From the NCBI GenBank assembly GCA_937931645.1, contig CALHAR010000005.1, positions 62,001-126,000 on the forward strand: DNA of 64,000 nt, in the 5' to 3' direction. Below are positions 38,926 through 48,149 of the stretch, one piece after another (the stretch's first letter is position 1; every line of letters starts with the position of its first letter). The notes beneath the pieces were generated by a model that was not told the DNA's origin, made no database searches, and worked only from the letters and a program-made list of their open reading frames with translations. This stretch comes from an uncultured Alphaproteobacteria bacterium. GTDB lineage: Bacteria > Pseudomonadota > Alphaproteobacteria > Micavibrionales > Micavibrionaceae. The position numbers and the translations under genes are program-made.

Positions 38926-39666
38926 TTATTTATTTACTTTTCCTGCTGCAATAATAGGCCCTGTTTTGGAATTTTTCTGGGCCAAAACAGCAAAGCCTTT
39001 GGAGGTTGAGTATTGTGATACATCATGAGTCATATTTTTTCCTGTACCATCCCATGTCCCCAAAGATGTTATTTGTTGAACAGGGTTGGTGTAGGTTACA
39101 GTACGTCCTCTATTTTCACCGCTTGGGATGCTTTGTTGATGCGCTTCGTTATAAACAACCAAATGTAAGGCGTAACTATCATTACCTGCTGTTTCAGGTA
39201 AACGAATAGATAAATTATCGCCTTCTACCTTTAAGTTAATAGGACTTACCTTATTATTTTTTAAATCTTGTTGGATGGCGTTGGCTATTTTACCGCCTTG
39301 TGATCCGACCATGGTGTCACGCCCATTGATAACAATCTGCGGTGTATAAGGTCCGCGTGAGCGTAAATTTTGAACATATTGGCGTTGACGGGCGGTACAA
39401 AATTCGTGTGATAACGTATCTTTCCAATGCAGATGGTTCCAATAAGTGACATTACAACTAAGCGCGATGATGTTGTCATTCTCACTGGCTAACTGCCCTA
39501 AAAGCCTATCTGCTGGCGGGCAGGATGAACAACTCTGCGAGGTAAACATTTCAAGCACAATAGGAGAATCTATATCACCTACGGCCTCTACGGCTTTTGT
39601 GTTGGTAAAGTTAATAAAGGCAAATACCCCTGCAAATAGCGTCATAAAGAGAATAATAGTTTTCAT
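38926..39666 (-). CDS. DUF1223 family secreted thioredoxin-like protein
   Basis: A 246-residue protein with an N-terminal signal or membrane segment (about 1-27) and the DUF1223 motif LEMFTSQSCSSCPPADRLL near residue 40, a thioredoxin-fold CxxC. Downstream conserved blocks are LSCNVTYWNHLHWKDTLS, RQRQYV and YTPQIVINGR. The family is common in alphaproteobacteria and its function is not known. A redox role is inferred from the CxxC. It ends before a strong terminator. Confidence 0.9.
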   Translation of the reverse strand: MKTIILFMTLFAGVFAFINFTNTKAVEAVGDIDSPIVLEMFTSQSCSSCPPADRLLGQLASENDNIIALSCNVTYWNHLHWKDTLSHEFCTARQRQYVQNLRSRGPYTPQIVINGRDTMVGSQGGKIANAIQQDLKNNKVSPINLKVEGDNLSIRLPETAGNDSYALHLVVYNEAHQQSIPSGENRGRTVTYTNPVQQITSLGTWDGTGKNMTHDVSQYSTSKGFAVLAQKNSKTGPIIAAGKVNK

Positions 39667-39753
39667 AGCTCGTCCCGTTTTAAAATGATCCTAAACTATA
39701 TTCGTCTTCTGTGACTCATTCGTTACAAATGATATTTAAGTGTTACCATGAGT

Positions 39754-40575
39754 TTATTGAGTACTTTTTTTGCCTATTATGACACCTTGTATTTTATGTT
39801 TTTTAATCAGTTTTTCAATCGTTCCATCATTGGTTAGGTCTTGAATAACTCCGTTTAAGACATTTAGTAGGTGATGTTCATTTTTTTTTAAAGGGATTTG
39901 AACCATTTTGATAGTGATTGGTTTTTCAGAAATTTTCCGAATTTTATTTGGGTTATTTTTAATAAAAGAGTTGGCCTCAGGTTCGTCTGAAATAACAAAA
40001 TCTGACTTACCTGTTATAACGGATAAAATCAAATCAGAATAGGGGCTAGAAGCTGTGAGCATGTGTCTTTTAGCTTTAGGAAAGTACCGTTTAAGATGAG
40101 ATTCGCTTGAGTCACCATCTAAAGCAGAACTTGTATAGTTTCCATTATTTAGATCCGACAAATCTTTATTTAAGAACTTTTCGTCTTCTGAGCGAACATA
40201 AACATATAAGGGAGTGTAAAAAATAGGGTCTGACAAAAGTAAATGTTTGCGACGCCCTGCATCTGGCCAAACGGCATTGCAGAATAAGTCAATTTTTTTT
40301 GATGATATAGCTTCTGTTACTTGCCCCCATTGTACAGGCGTTGTCCAATCAATTTTAAGGCTAAGCTCTTCTCCCACAATATCCCAAAAATCATAGAAAA
40401 ATCCTGAAAAATCTCCTGTATTTGCATCTATATCAAAAAAACTAGGCCATTCAGCATATCCACATTTAATGGTATTGTTTTTCTTTATGCGTTCGAACAC
40501 AGAATCTTGATCGTTAGCCAAGGCTGGAATAGCCGTGAAACCAAGTAAAGTAATGGTTAGCATTAAAAATCGCAT
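39754..40575 (-). CDS. Extracellular solute-binding protein, family 3
   Basis: A 273-residue periplasmic binding protein with a signal peptide (about 1-20, ending PALA). The family-3 layout is clear: IKCGYAEWPSFFDIDANTGDFSGFFYDFWDIV near the N-terminus, then IDLFCNAVWPDAGRRKHLLLSDPIFYT. Relatives bind amino acids or similar small solutes. No ABC permease or ATPase gene is adjacent, so it is an orphan here or serves as a sensor input. AAGGAACTCTCCC precedes its ATG. Confidence 0.85.
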   Translation of the reverse strand: MRFLMLTITLLGFTAIPALANDQDSVFERIKKNNTIKCGYAEWPSFFDIDANTGDFSGFFYDFWDIVGEELSLKIDWTTPVQWGQVTEAISSKKIDLFCNAVWPDAGRRKHLLLSDPIFYTPLYVYVRSEDEKFLNKDLSDLNNGNYTSSALDGDSSESHLKRYFPKAKRHMLTASSPYSDLILSVITGKSDFVISDEPEANSFIKNNPNKIRKISEKPITIKMVQIPLKKNEHHLLNVLNGVIQDLTNDGTIEKLIKKHKIQGVIIGKKSTQ

Positions 40576-40654
40576 GGGAGAGTTCCTTATATCTTCAACA
40601 AAGATATAATAAAGCTTATTGTAGGCTAAAAATCAAATAAAAGCCGTTTAAGCG

Positions 40655-42484
40655 TTACCCTTTTGCCTGACGGGCGGCAGTTTTACGCTCATGCTCTTTC
40701 AGATATACTTTACGCAAGCGAAGAGATTGCGGCGTGACCTCAACCAACTCATCGTCATTAATATAAGCAATCATTTCTTCCAGACTCATACGTTTTGGTG
40801 GTGATACTTTCACTGCTTCATCTGTACCAGAGGCACGAACATTGGTTAATTGTTTTCCTTTAAGGATGTTCACTTCCAAATCATTGTCGCGATTATGTTC
40901 ACCGATAATCATACCTTCATAAACTTTTTCTTGATGATCAACCATCATAACACCACGGTCTTGTAAGTTGAAAATAGCGTAGGCCACGGCTTCGCCTGTT
41001 CCGTTGGAAATAAGCGCGCCATTACGACGACCACCAATATCACCCTTATATGGGCCATAAGAATGGAAGATACGGTTCATTAAACCAGTACCGCGTGTAT
41101 CTGTTAAAAACTGTGATTGATACCCAATTAAACTTCTTGATGGAGCAAGGAACATAATACGCGTACGACCAACGCCTGACGGACGCATGTCTGTCATTTC
41201 GGCTTTACGCTGTGTCATTTTTTCAACGACTGATCCTGAAAATTCATCATCAACATCAACCGTGATTTCTTCATAAGGTTCTGTACGATTACCGTTTTCA
41301 TCTTCTTTATAAATCACACGTGGGCGAGAAACGGTCATCTCAAAACCTTCACGGCGCATTGTTTCAATCAAAACACCCAATTGCAGTTCACCACGACCAG
41401 CTAATTCAAAAGCATCTTTACCGTCAGACTCACTGACTTTAATCGCGACGTTTGTTTCTGCTTCTGCCAACAGACGGTCACGGATCATTGTAGAGGTTAG
41501 CTTCTTACCTTCTTGTCCGGCATATGGGGAATCATTCACCGTAATTGTTACCGCCATTGTTGGTGGATCAACCCGGTCAGATGGTACAGGTTCGGTGACA
41601 CTGACATCACAAATAGTATCGGCCACGGAGGCTTTTGCCATTCCTGCGATACAGATAATATCACCCGCCACTGCTTCTTCAACGGGGACACGGTCAACAC
41701 CGTTATATGAGAATAATTTTGTCAGACGAAATGTTTCAACTGTCTTTCCGTCTAATGACATCGCTTTCACAGGCATGTTGACCTTGGCAACACCAGAGTA
41801 AATTTTCCCTGTTAATGTACGCCCTAAAAATGGGTCTGCCCCTAATAAAGTAGAAAGCATAGAAAATGGCTGCGTTGTATCAACGGCAGGGGCAGGAACA
41901 TGTTTTAGAACCAGTTCCAATAACGGGTGAAGATTTTCACGAGGACCATCCAGCTCAAGATCACACCATCCATCACGACCAGAGGCATAAAGAACAGGGA
42001 AGTCTAACTGCTCATCCGTTGCATCTAAAGAAGCAAACAAGTCAAAAACTTCGTTTAGAACTTCGTCAGGGCGCGCATCACTACGGTCGATTTTATTAAT
42101 CATGACAACAGGACGCATACCAAGTTTTAACGCTTTACCAAGAACAAATTTTGTTTGGGGTAGGGGGCCTTCGGCGGCATCGTTCAAAAGAATAACCCCA
42201 TCACACATACTTAAAACACGTTCAACTTCACCACCAAAATCCGCATGGCCTGGTGTATCTATAATATTGATACGTGTCCCTTCCCATTCAATAGACGTAC
42301 ATTTGGCTAAGATTGTAATGCCGCGCTCTTTTTCAAGATCGTTGGAATCCATCACGCGTTCTTCCACTTTTTCATTTTCACGGAAAGATCCACTCTGGGC
42401 TAAGATGGAATCAATCAATGTTGTTTTACCGTGGTCAACGTGGGCAATAATTGCGATGTTACGAATATCTTCTGGGTTTCTCAT
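40655..42484 (-). CDS. typA: Ribosome-associated GTPase TypA/BipA
   Basis: A 609-residue translational GTPase. The G1 box is AHVDHGKTT (from about residue 13), G2 is ERGITI, G3 is DTPGHADFGGEV and G4 is NKIDR. EF-G-like domains III and V and the BipA-specific C-terminal region with RNGALISNGTGEAVAYAIFNLQDRG follow. It acts in 50S assembly and in stress and low-temperature growth. It is divergent from marC. Confidence 0.97.
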   Translation of the reverse strand: MRNPEDIRNIAIIAHVDHGKTTLIDSILAQSGSFRENEKVEERVMDSNDLEKERGITILAKCTSIEWEGTRINIIDTPGHADFGGEVERVLSMCDGVILLNDAAEGPLPQTKFVLGKALKLGMRPVVMINKIDRSDARPDEVLNEVFDLFASLDATDEQLDFPVLYASGRDGWCDLELDGPRENLHPLLELVLKHVPAPAVDTTQPFSMLSTLLGADPFLGRTLTGKIYSGVAKVNMPVKAMSLDGKTVETFRLTKLFSYNGVDRVPVEEAVAGDIICIAGMAKASVADTICDVSVTEPVPSDRVDPPTMAVTITVNDSPYAGQEGKKLTSTMIRDRLLAEAETNVAIKVSESDGKDAFELAGRGELQLGVLIETMRREGFEMTVSRPRVIYKEDENGNRTEPYEEITVDVDDEFSGSVVEKMTQRKAEMTDMRPSGVGRTRIMFLAPSRSLIGYQSQFLTDTRGTGLMNRIFHSYGPYKGDIGGRRNGALISNGTGEAVAYAIFNLQDRGVMMVDHQEKVYEGMIIGEHNRDNDLEVNILKGKQLTNVRASGTDEAVKVSPPKRMSLEEMIAYINDDELVEVTPQSLRLRKVYLKEHERKTAARQAKG

Positions 42485-42634
42485 TTTAATCTCTCTATTG
42501 TATCAGCCGTATCAGCGTCTTATCCTGAATATGCATGACGTTTAATAATTAAGGCAGGGTTTATATGGTTTTTGGGAAAATAGCCAGTGAAAAAAGCTAT
42601 TGAGGCAAGGTCAAAATAGGATATCATCATTTTT

Positions 42635-43264
42635 ATGGATTTTAACTTATTTCTTTCTATTCTCATCAGCCTGTTCGTTATTGTGGACCCCATTGGCTCA
42701 TCGGCGGTTTATGCCAGCCTGACAGCGCAAGAAAGCCGTGAAAAAGCAAGGAAAACCGCTATTAAAGCGGCAGGTATTGCTTTCATGTTACTCATTTTAA
42801 TTGCTTTGAGTGGTCAATTCTTGCTTCATCATTTAGGAATTTCCTTACCTGCCTTTAAAATTGCAGGCGGGTTACTTCTGTTCGTGACAGGGTTTCGTAT
42901 GATTATGGGGCTTCATGATAGGCCTAAGCTGATGTCGCCTGATGGTCCTTACCAAGACCAAGGGGACGTTGCTGTCTTTCCTTTATCTATTCCACTTCTG
43001 GCGGGGCCAGGGACGATGACGGCGGTGCTGCTTCATATGACGGCGGCCACAACCCTCATGGATAAAGGCTCAATCTTTTTGGCTATCTTTATTATTCAAT
43101 CTATCGCGTTATTCTGTATGTTTGGTGCCGCAAAGTTAACCGAGATTTTTGGGGCAACGGCAAATAGTATCATGGCGCGTATCATTGGAGTTTTAATGGC
43201 CGCTATTTCTGTACAGTTTGTGGCAGATGGCTTTGTTGAAATTGTAAAGAGAGCCAATTTTTAG
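42635..43264 (+). CDS. MarC family integral membrane protein
   Basis: A 209-residue membrane protein with six helices. Family motifs are LFVIVDPIGSSAVYASLT near the N-terminus and VAVFPLSIPLLAGPGTMTAVLLH in the middle. MarC proteins lack a proven transport substrate; the original link to multiple antibiotic resistance was not upheld. It ends 12 bp before the stop of the convergent SDHAF4 gene. Confidence 0.93.
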   Translation: MDFNLFLSILISLFVIVDPIGSSAVYASLTAQESREKARKTAIKAAGIAFMLLILIALSGQFLLHHLGISLPAFKIAGGLLLFVTGFRMIMGLHDRPKLMSPDGPYQDQGDVAVFPLSIPLLAGPGTMTAVLLHMTAATTLMDKGSIFLAIFIIQSIALFCMFGAAKLTEIFGATANSIMARIIGVLMAAISVQFVADGFVEIVKRANF

Positions 43265-43276
43265 CCCCTAAATTTT

Positions 43277-43444
43277 TTAAAAATCACTACAACGGCCGCC
43301 TTTTTCCCAATCTCCATAACGGGTTGGGTCGGGGCCTTCTTGCCCGCCATACTCTTCATTGGCCTGGTTAAGCTTATTAGCTTCTTCTTTTTTATCTTTT
43401 TTACCTGTTTCTGATGTTTCAGGGCTTGGTTTTTTCATCGTCAT
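43277..43444 (-). CDS. SDHAF4/DUF1674 family succinate dehydrogenase assembly factor
   Basis: A 55-residue reading frame on the minus strand, starting MTMKKPSPET with AAGGAT upstream of its ATG. The lysine-rich first half is disordered-looking. The end carries the family signature GPDPTRYGDWEKGGRCSDF. SDHAF4 relatives bind flavinylated SdhA and protect it during assembly of succinate dehydrogenase. Its start lies only 17 bp from the divergent chorismate mutase start. Confidence 0.88.
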   Translation of the reverse strand: MTMKKPSPETSETGKKDKKEEANKLNQANEEYGGQEGPDPTRYGDWEKGGRCSDF

Positions 43445-43461
43445 GTTTAATATCCTTATCT

Positions 43462-43743
43462 ATGACTGAAATATTAAAACCTTTAAGACAAAAAATCGAC
43501 TCTTTAGATGAACAACTTGTAAAACTATTAGTAGAGCGTGAAAAAATCGTTCATCAAGTTGCCGCCATAAAGGAGGAACACGACATCCCTGTGGTCATTC
43601 CTGATCGTGTGGAAGAGGTTATTACACAGGCTGGTTTAAAAGCCAAAGAGATTGGCGGCACAGAACATTATATGCGTCAAATATATAAACGTATTGTTGA
43701 ACTATCTTGTGATCTCGAAAATGACTTTATGGATAAGGCATAA
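43462..43743 (+). CDS. Chorismate mutase (AroQ class)
   Basis: A 93-residue all-helical chorismate mutase starting MTEILKPLRQKID at 43462. Conserved positions include the LRQKIDSLDEQLVKLLVER helix with its arginines and VEEVITQAG. It converts chorismate to prephenate for phenylalanine and tyrosine. The frame could start 16 codons earlier at 43414, but that would run into the divergent SDHAF4 gene. There is no clear Shine-Dalgarno site before 43462. It is followed three bases later by rsmB. Confidence 0.88.
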   Translation: MTEILKPLRQKIDSLDEQLVKLLVEREKIVHQVAAIKEEHDIPVVIPDRVEEVITQAGLKAKEIGGTEHYMRQIYKRIVELSCDLENDFMDKA

Positions 43744-43746
43744 TCA

Positions 43747-45072
43747 ATGTCTGAAGATAAGGGGTTATATACCCGCCAAGTTGCCTATAAAGTTTTAGTT
43801 GAAGTTTTGTCTCAAAAAAATCCCCTGGATCAAACGCTTGCCCGCCATAAAGAGTTTAATACGCTGGAGGGACGCGAACGCAACCTTGCCCGTATGATTA
43901 TTGCCACCGCGTTGCGTCGTAAAAATCAAATAGATAAATTAATTGCGCGCGCCCAAGATAAAAAACAACAGCTTCACCCTTCAACAATTTACTATGTTTT
44001 ATATATTGGCGTTGCCCAACTATTATATATGGATGTGCCTGACCATGCCGCTGTTGATGTTACTGTTCGCTTGGCAGAGGCCGAGAAGATGGAACGTCAA
44101 AAAGGACTGATTAATGCGCTTTTACGCCGTATTGGACGTGAAGGTAAGGGCTGGCTTGCCGCGATGGACGACGTGCAAACTACAATACCGCAATGGCTTT
44201 TGGAACAATGGGTTAAAGATTATGGTTTGACCGAAGCCGCGACGATAAGCGCTGCTTCTTTAAAAGAGGCTCATATCGATATTACCTTGAAAGAAAACAA
44301 GTCATCTCAAAAATTAGATTGGCCTGAAACGTTGGAGGCGGAGGCTTTACCCCTCGGATCCTTACGTTTAAAAAATGGCGGTAATGTGATGGAGCTTGAA
44401 GGATTTAAAGAAGGAGATTGGTGGGTGCAAGATGCATCGGCGGCAATTCCCGCAAAGCTTTTTGGTGATTTAAAAGATAAAACGGTTATTGATCTTTGCG
44501 CGGCGCCAGGTGGTAAAACTTCTCAGTTGGCGGCGCAAGTCGGACGGGGTAGCGGGCGCGTTATTGCGCTCGATCGTTCCGCTAAACGGATGGAACGCCT
44601 GACTGAAAATATGACTCGTATGGGTTTTAAACAACGCGTTGAGGTTGTTGTGGCTGATGGCGCTCTGTGGGTACCACCTGAACCGGTGGATGCTGTGCTA
44701 TTAGATGCACCATGCAGCGCGACAGGAACAATTCGTCGCCACCCGGATGTTATGCATTTAAAGAACTCTCAAGATATTCATCGCTTGAATGATCTGCAAA
44801 CACGCTTGTTAGAAAATGCGGCGAAGATGCTTAAATCTGGCGGTACTCTAATTTATTGCACCTGTTCTTTACAAAAGATTGAAGGTGAACAGCAAATTGA
44901 TCAGTTCTTGGTTAATAATCCGGATTTTACGCGCAAAGCTATCACGGCGGAAGAAGTCGCCGGTCTTTCTAATATTGTGACTAAAGATGGTGACTTAAGA
45001 ATTCTGCCCTATCATCTTGCTAATAAAGGCGGCATGGATGGTTTTTATGTGGCGCGGTTGGTAAAAAAATAA
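43747..45072 (+). CDS. rsmB: RsmB-like 16S rRNA m5C967 methyltransferase
   Basis: A 441-residue protein with an N-terminal NusB-like RNA-binding domain (about 1-140) and a C-terminal SAM methyltransferase domain (about 165-440). The SAM site is VIDLCAAPGGKTSQLA. The two active cysteines are in LLDAPCSATG and YCTCSLQKIEGEQQ. It methylates C5 of C967 in 16S rRNA. AAGG before the ATG and three bases after the mutase stop suggest a shared transcript. Confidence 0.93.
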   Translation: MSEDKGLYTRQVAYKVLVEVLSQKNPLDQTLARHKEFNTLEGRERNLARMIIATALRRKNQIDKLIARAQDKKQQLHPSTIYYVLYIGVAQLLYMDVPDHAAVDVTVRLAEAEKMERQKGLINALLRRIGREGKGWLAAMDDVQTTIPQWLLEQWVKDYGLTEAATISAASLKEAHIDITLKENKSSQKLDWPETLEAEALPLGSLRLKNGGNVMELEGFKEGDWWVQDASAAIPAKLFGDLKDKTVIDLCAAPGGKTSQLAAQVGRGSGRVIALDRSAKRMERLTENMTRMGFKQRVEVVVADGALWVPPEPVDAVLLDAPCSATGTIRRHPDVMHLKNSQDIHRLNDLQTRLLENAAKMLKSGGTLIYCTCSLQKIEGEQQIDQFLVNNPDFTRKAITAEEVAGLSNIVTKDGDLRILPYHLANKGGMDGFYVARLVKK

Positions 45073-45110
45073 TGCAACGTAAATTAATTTTAAAAAAGTT
45101 TGCTTAAAAA

Positions 45111-45141
45111 TTGACCTAAAAATTTGCACTGTGGATAGAAT
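45111..45141 (+). promoter_or_regulatory. Candidate promoter upstream of rpe
   Basis: TTGACC (45111-45116) is followed by GATAGA (45134-45139, 17-bp spacing) overlapping TAGAAT (45136-45141, 19-bp spacing). A separate TATAAT lies at 45174-45179. Either could serve rpe at 45216. Confidence 0.35.
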
Positions 45142-45215
45142 CCCGATACACTAGAGAAATAAGGGATTCCTCTTATAATTTTCGAATTTTAAATTTCTGA
45201 TTTAAGGAACGTTCT

Positions 45216-45872
45216 ATGACGCGCGACATACGAATTGCACCCTCCATTCTGTCTGCTGATTTTGGTCATTTACATGACGAAGTTGCCGCTATTGATAAAG
45301 CAGGGGCGGATTACATCCATATTGACGTGATGGACGGACATTTTGTTCCAAACATCACCTTTGGCGCACCCGTGATGAAGCACGTGCGTAGTGCCTCTAA
45401 AAAGATTTTTGATGTTCATTTGATGATTGCGCCGTGTGATCCTTACTTACAGGGTTTTGCAGAAGCTGGCGCGGATATTATTACCATTCATGCTGAGGCA
45501 GGGCCGCATATCCACCGCTCGCTTCAACAGATTCGGGCGCTGGGTAAAAAAGCAGGTATCGCATTAAACCCTGGAACACCGACAGATTTCCTTGATGTCA
45601 TTATTAACGATGTTGATTTAATTTTATGTATGACCGTCAACCCTGGTTTTGGCGGGCAGAGCTTCATTCCTATTCTTGATAAGATTGCTGACATCCGAAA
45701 GCGTATTGATAAAACAGGCCGCGATATTGATTTAGAAGTTGATGGTGGCATTAACCCGGAGACAGCGAAGCAAGTCATTGAGGCCGGTGCCAATGTTTTG
45801 GTTGCGGGAACATCTGTCTTTAAAGATGGCCCTGAAAAATATGCTGAGAATATCAAAGCTTTGCGAGGGTAA
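45216..45872 (+). CDS. rpe: Ribulose-phosphate 3-epimerase
   Basis: A 218-residue TIM-barrel epimerase of the pentose phosphate pathway. Conserved metal and catalytic blocks are [50 protein letters not shown] and LEVDGGI. TTTAAGGAACGTTCT precedes the ATG. It runs into the heparinase-like gene after nine bases, an arrangement (rpe, heparinase, then purine genes) that suggests a shared transcript. Confidence 0.96.
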   Translation: MTRDIRIAPSILSADFGHLHDEVAAIDKAGADYIHIDVMDGHFVPNITFGAPVMKHVRSASKKIFDVHLMIAPCDPYLQGFAEAGADIITIHAEAGPHIHRSLQQIRALGKKAGIALNPGTPTDFLDVIINDVDLILCMTVNPGFGGQSFIPILDKIADIRKRIDKTGRDIDLEVDGGINPETAKQVIEAGANVLVAGTSVFKDGPEKYAENIKALRG

Positions 45873-45881
45873 TTGCTTTAT

Positions 45882-47561
45882 ATGTCCGTCCTCGAAACTC
45901 TTCAAACCACTGTTATTCGAAAAGTCCGCACCCATGCGGGACGTTTGACTTATAATTCTCCTTTATATAATTGGAGTCTGGGCGGTACTGTGCCCGATAA
46001 ATTATTATTTAGTCCTTGTGATCTTTGGGCGGGCGAGGCCGATAATGCGCGGTGGCTTATTCATTCGGGCGCGTTCACGATTGAGGGCGATCGGTTAGAA
46101 CTTCACAATGCCAATTGGCAACCAGAAGACGCAGGCGAACATTGGATCAGCCACATTCACAGCTTTGATTGGATACGTGATCTACGCGCCCTTGGTGGTA
46201 ATGCGGGGCGTAAATCTGCACGGCAAATGATTGAAAATTGGATTCACAATCATCAAAATTGGGATGAGGTCACATGGCGGTCTGATCTTGTCGGTCGTCG
46301 TTTAGGGAACTGGTTGGCGGGCTATGATTTTTTTGGTGAAAGTGCCGATGAAGATTTCCAAGAGCTATTTTTAGATAGCGTTGTACGCCAACTGCGTCAT
46401 TTGGGTCGTGCCTTACCGGGCATGCTGTCTGGCTTACCACTTTTATATGCTATTAAAGGGTTGGCTTATGGCGGATTGACGTTAGAAGGGCGTGAAAATT
46501 ATCTTGAACAAGCGTTAAACCTTCTTGATGAACAAATTGATAAACAAATTTTAAGCGATGGCGGGCATGTTACTCGTAACCCACAGGCCTTGCTTGAAAC
46601 TATTCGTATTTTAATTGACATCCGCGCCGCCATTCGTCAGGGCGGCTACCCCAGTATTGTTAAAATTCAACATGGGCTGGACCGCGCAGTCCCGGCGCTC
46701 CGTTTTTTCCGTCATGGTGATGGTGGTTTTTCTTTGTTTAATAATTGTCAAGAATCCACGGCTGAAAAAATTAAAAATACGGTGATGCAGGCTTCAAGCC
46801 GCGCGCGCACTTTAAATTCACTTCCTCATTCTGGGTATGAGCGTGTCTCAATGGGGCGTTCCTTATTAATCGCTGATGTCGGTAAGCCACCATCATGGCC
46901 GCATGACCAAAACGCGCATATTGCGCCGCTTTCCTTTGAATTTTCACATGGGCGTGAACGTATTTTTGTGAATTGCGGAACGCACCCAACTTGCGGCCAA
47001 TGGCAAGATGCTTTGCGCTCAACACCGGCTCATAACACTCTTATTATTGATGATCGTAATATGTGCGATCTTAATAAAGATGGCTCTATGGGGCATCGCC
47101 CTAAAACAATAGTGGTTGACCGCGATGACCAAGCCGTAGGTGGTGGTAAAGCCAACAAGAAAGACATTGTTTTAATAGATGCCTGCCACGATGGCTATGT
47201 TCCTATTAATGGCGTAACCCATCGCCGCCGTTTTTATATGGCGGATAAGGGGCATGATTTCCGTGGTGAAGATAACCTGACGTGCGCGACTGGCCTTGCC
47301 ACCCCGCATGATGTTGCTTTGCGTTTTCACCTTCATCCAAAGGTCATGGTCTCGTTGATTAAAGGCGGGGAAGAAGCACTTTTACGTTTAAATAACGGTA
47401 CGGGTTGGCGTTTCACCGTACAGGGCGGCACGCTAGAGCTGGATAACAGCGTCTATCTCGGCTCAGGCATTCGCCCCCGCAAAACCAAACAACTCGTCAT
47501 TCGTGGTAACATGACCACCGATCACGCCCAATTCAAATGGGCGCTGCAGTTGGAAGGTTGA
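45882..47561 (+). CDS. Heparinase II/III-like protein
   Basis: A 559-residue protein with an alpha/alpha-toroid N-terminal half (about 90-330: NWIHNHQNW, LVGRRLGNWLAGYDF, HGDGGFSLFNN) and a C-terminal beta-sandwich with FVNCGTHPTCGQW and STPAHNTLIIDDRN. It fits the heparinase II/III-like family found next to rpe and purH in many alphaproteobacteria, whose substrate is unknown. No signal peptide is visible. The ATG at 45882 is used; a TTG three codons earlier is also open. Confidence 0.85.
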   Translation: MSVLETLQTTVIRKVRTHAGRLTYNSPLYNWSLGGTVPDKLLFSPCDLWAGEADNARWLIHSGAFTIEGDRLELHNANWQPEDAGEHWISHIHSFDWIRDLRALGGNAGRKSARQMIENWIHNHQNWDEVTWRSDLVGRRLGNWLAGYDFFGESADEDFQELFLDSVVRQLRHLGRALPGMLSGLPLLYAIKGLAYGGLTLEGRENYLEQALNLLDEQIDKQILSDGGHVTRNPQALLETIRILIDIRAAIRQGGYPSIVKIQHGLDRAVPALRFFRHGDGGFSLFNNCQESTAEKIKNTVMQASSRARTLNSLPHSGYERVSMGRSLLIADVGKPPSWPHDQNAHIAPLSFEFSHGRERIFVNCGTHPTCGQWQDALRSTPAHNTLIIDDRNMCDLNKDGSMGHRPKTIVVDRDDQAVGGGKANKKDIVLIDACHDGYVPINGVTHRRRFYMADKGHDFRGEDNLTCATGLATPHDVALRFHLHPKVMVSLIKGGEEALLRLNNGTGWRFTVQGGTLELDNSVYLGSGIRPRKTKQLVIRGNMTTDHAQFKWALQLEG

Positions 47562-47564
47562 TTT

Positions 47565-48026
47565 CTACATTTTTGGAGCAGGAGGTTTAGGGTTTTTTAA
47601 CATATATAAATTAAGAGAAACCCCTATTGCTATTGAAGACATTGTACCTATAACACCGCCTACTGAGCCTGATAACATTGGTGCTACTACACTGTTGTTG
47701 AAATCAATTTGGGCAACCATGTCCGCATATTTATCACGAACACAGTTCATTATCGTTGATGGATCTAGGACAAGATTTTCAACTTTTTCTACGATTAAGC
47801 GCTTTGCTTCTGCTATTTTACATTGTTCAGCGGCGTGTTCTAAACCACTCCAATCATTGATGTTGGATATAGGATTTTGCTCTAAAATGCCTGTTGCTTT
47901 TTGTGCGACATAACCAAAGATTGCGCCTAAACCAGTACTATAGATTGTCAATTTGTTCATCCCTGCTTGGCTAAGATGACCGTCTTTGACATTGTTTGGG
48001 TTATCAGTAAATTTTTGAAATAACAT
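47565..48026 (-). CDS. Unknown small membrane protein
   Basis: I do not recognise this 153-residue protein. It begins MLFQKFTDNPNNVKDGHLSQAG, has a hydrophobic segment (about 25-45), a central amphipathic part with two cysteines (AEQCKIAEAK, IMNCVRDKY), and a Gly/Ser-rich hydrophobic segment (about 115-141) before a Pro/Lys tail. A good ribosome site (AGGGGG) and a promoter with a consensus -35 lie upstream, so it is a real gene. It converges on the heparinase-like gene with three bases between stops. A GTTC-N7-GTTC element upstream hints at DNA-damage control. Confidence 0.6.
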   Translation of the reverse strand: MLFQKFTDNPNNVKDGHLSQAGMNKLTIYSTGLGAIFGYVAQKATGILEQNPISNINDWSGLEHAAEQCKIAEAKRLIVEKVENLVLDPSTIMNCVRDKYADMVAQIDFNNSVVAPMLSGSVGGVIGTMSSIAIGVSLNLYMLKNPKPPAPKM

Positions 48027-48055
48027 GGCTACCCCCTATAATTGAAATTTGTCGT

Positions 48056-48084
48056 AACTTACAGATAATTTTAAGTTATGTCAA
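48056..48084 (-). promoter_or_regulatory. Promoter of the unknown membrane protein gene
   Basis: On the minus strand TTGACA (48079-48084) and TAAGTT (48056-48061) are 17 bp apart, and the gene starts at 48026. Confidence 0.5.
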
Positions 48085-48115
48085 TAAAAAAAATATTGTT
48101 TTTTAAACGGTAAAA

Positions 48116-48149
48116 GTTCTTGCTATGTTCTTTTATTCACGTTATGTTC
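48116..48149. promoter_or_regulatory. Possible LexA (SOS) operator
   Basis: GTTC at 48116-48119 and 48127-48130 are separated by exactly seven bases, the direct-repeat form known for alphaproteobacterial LexA operators. A third GTTC is at 48146-48149. It lies between the unknown membrane protein gene (about 90 bp from its start) and radA (about 210 bp from its start). Confidence 0.4.

Noticed and set aside
40588-40608. TATATCTT/AAGATATA hairpin upstream of the solute-binding protein gene
   Set aside because: No T-run in either direction, so not a terminator; it lies in a short leader and may be chance in AT-rich DNA.
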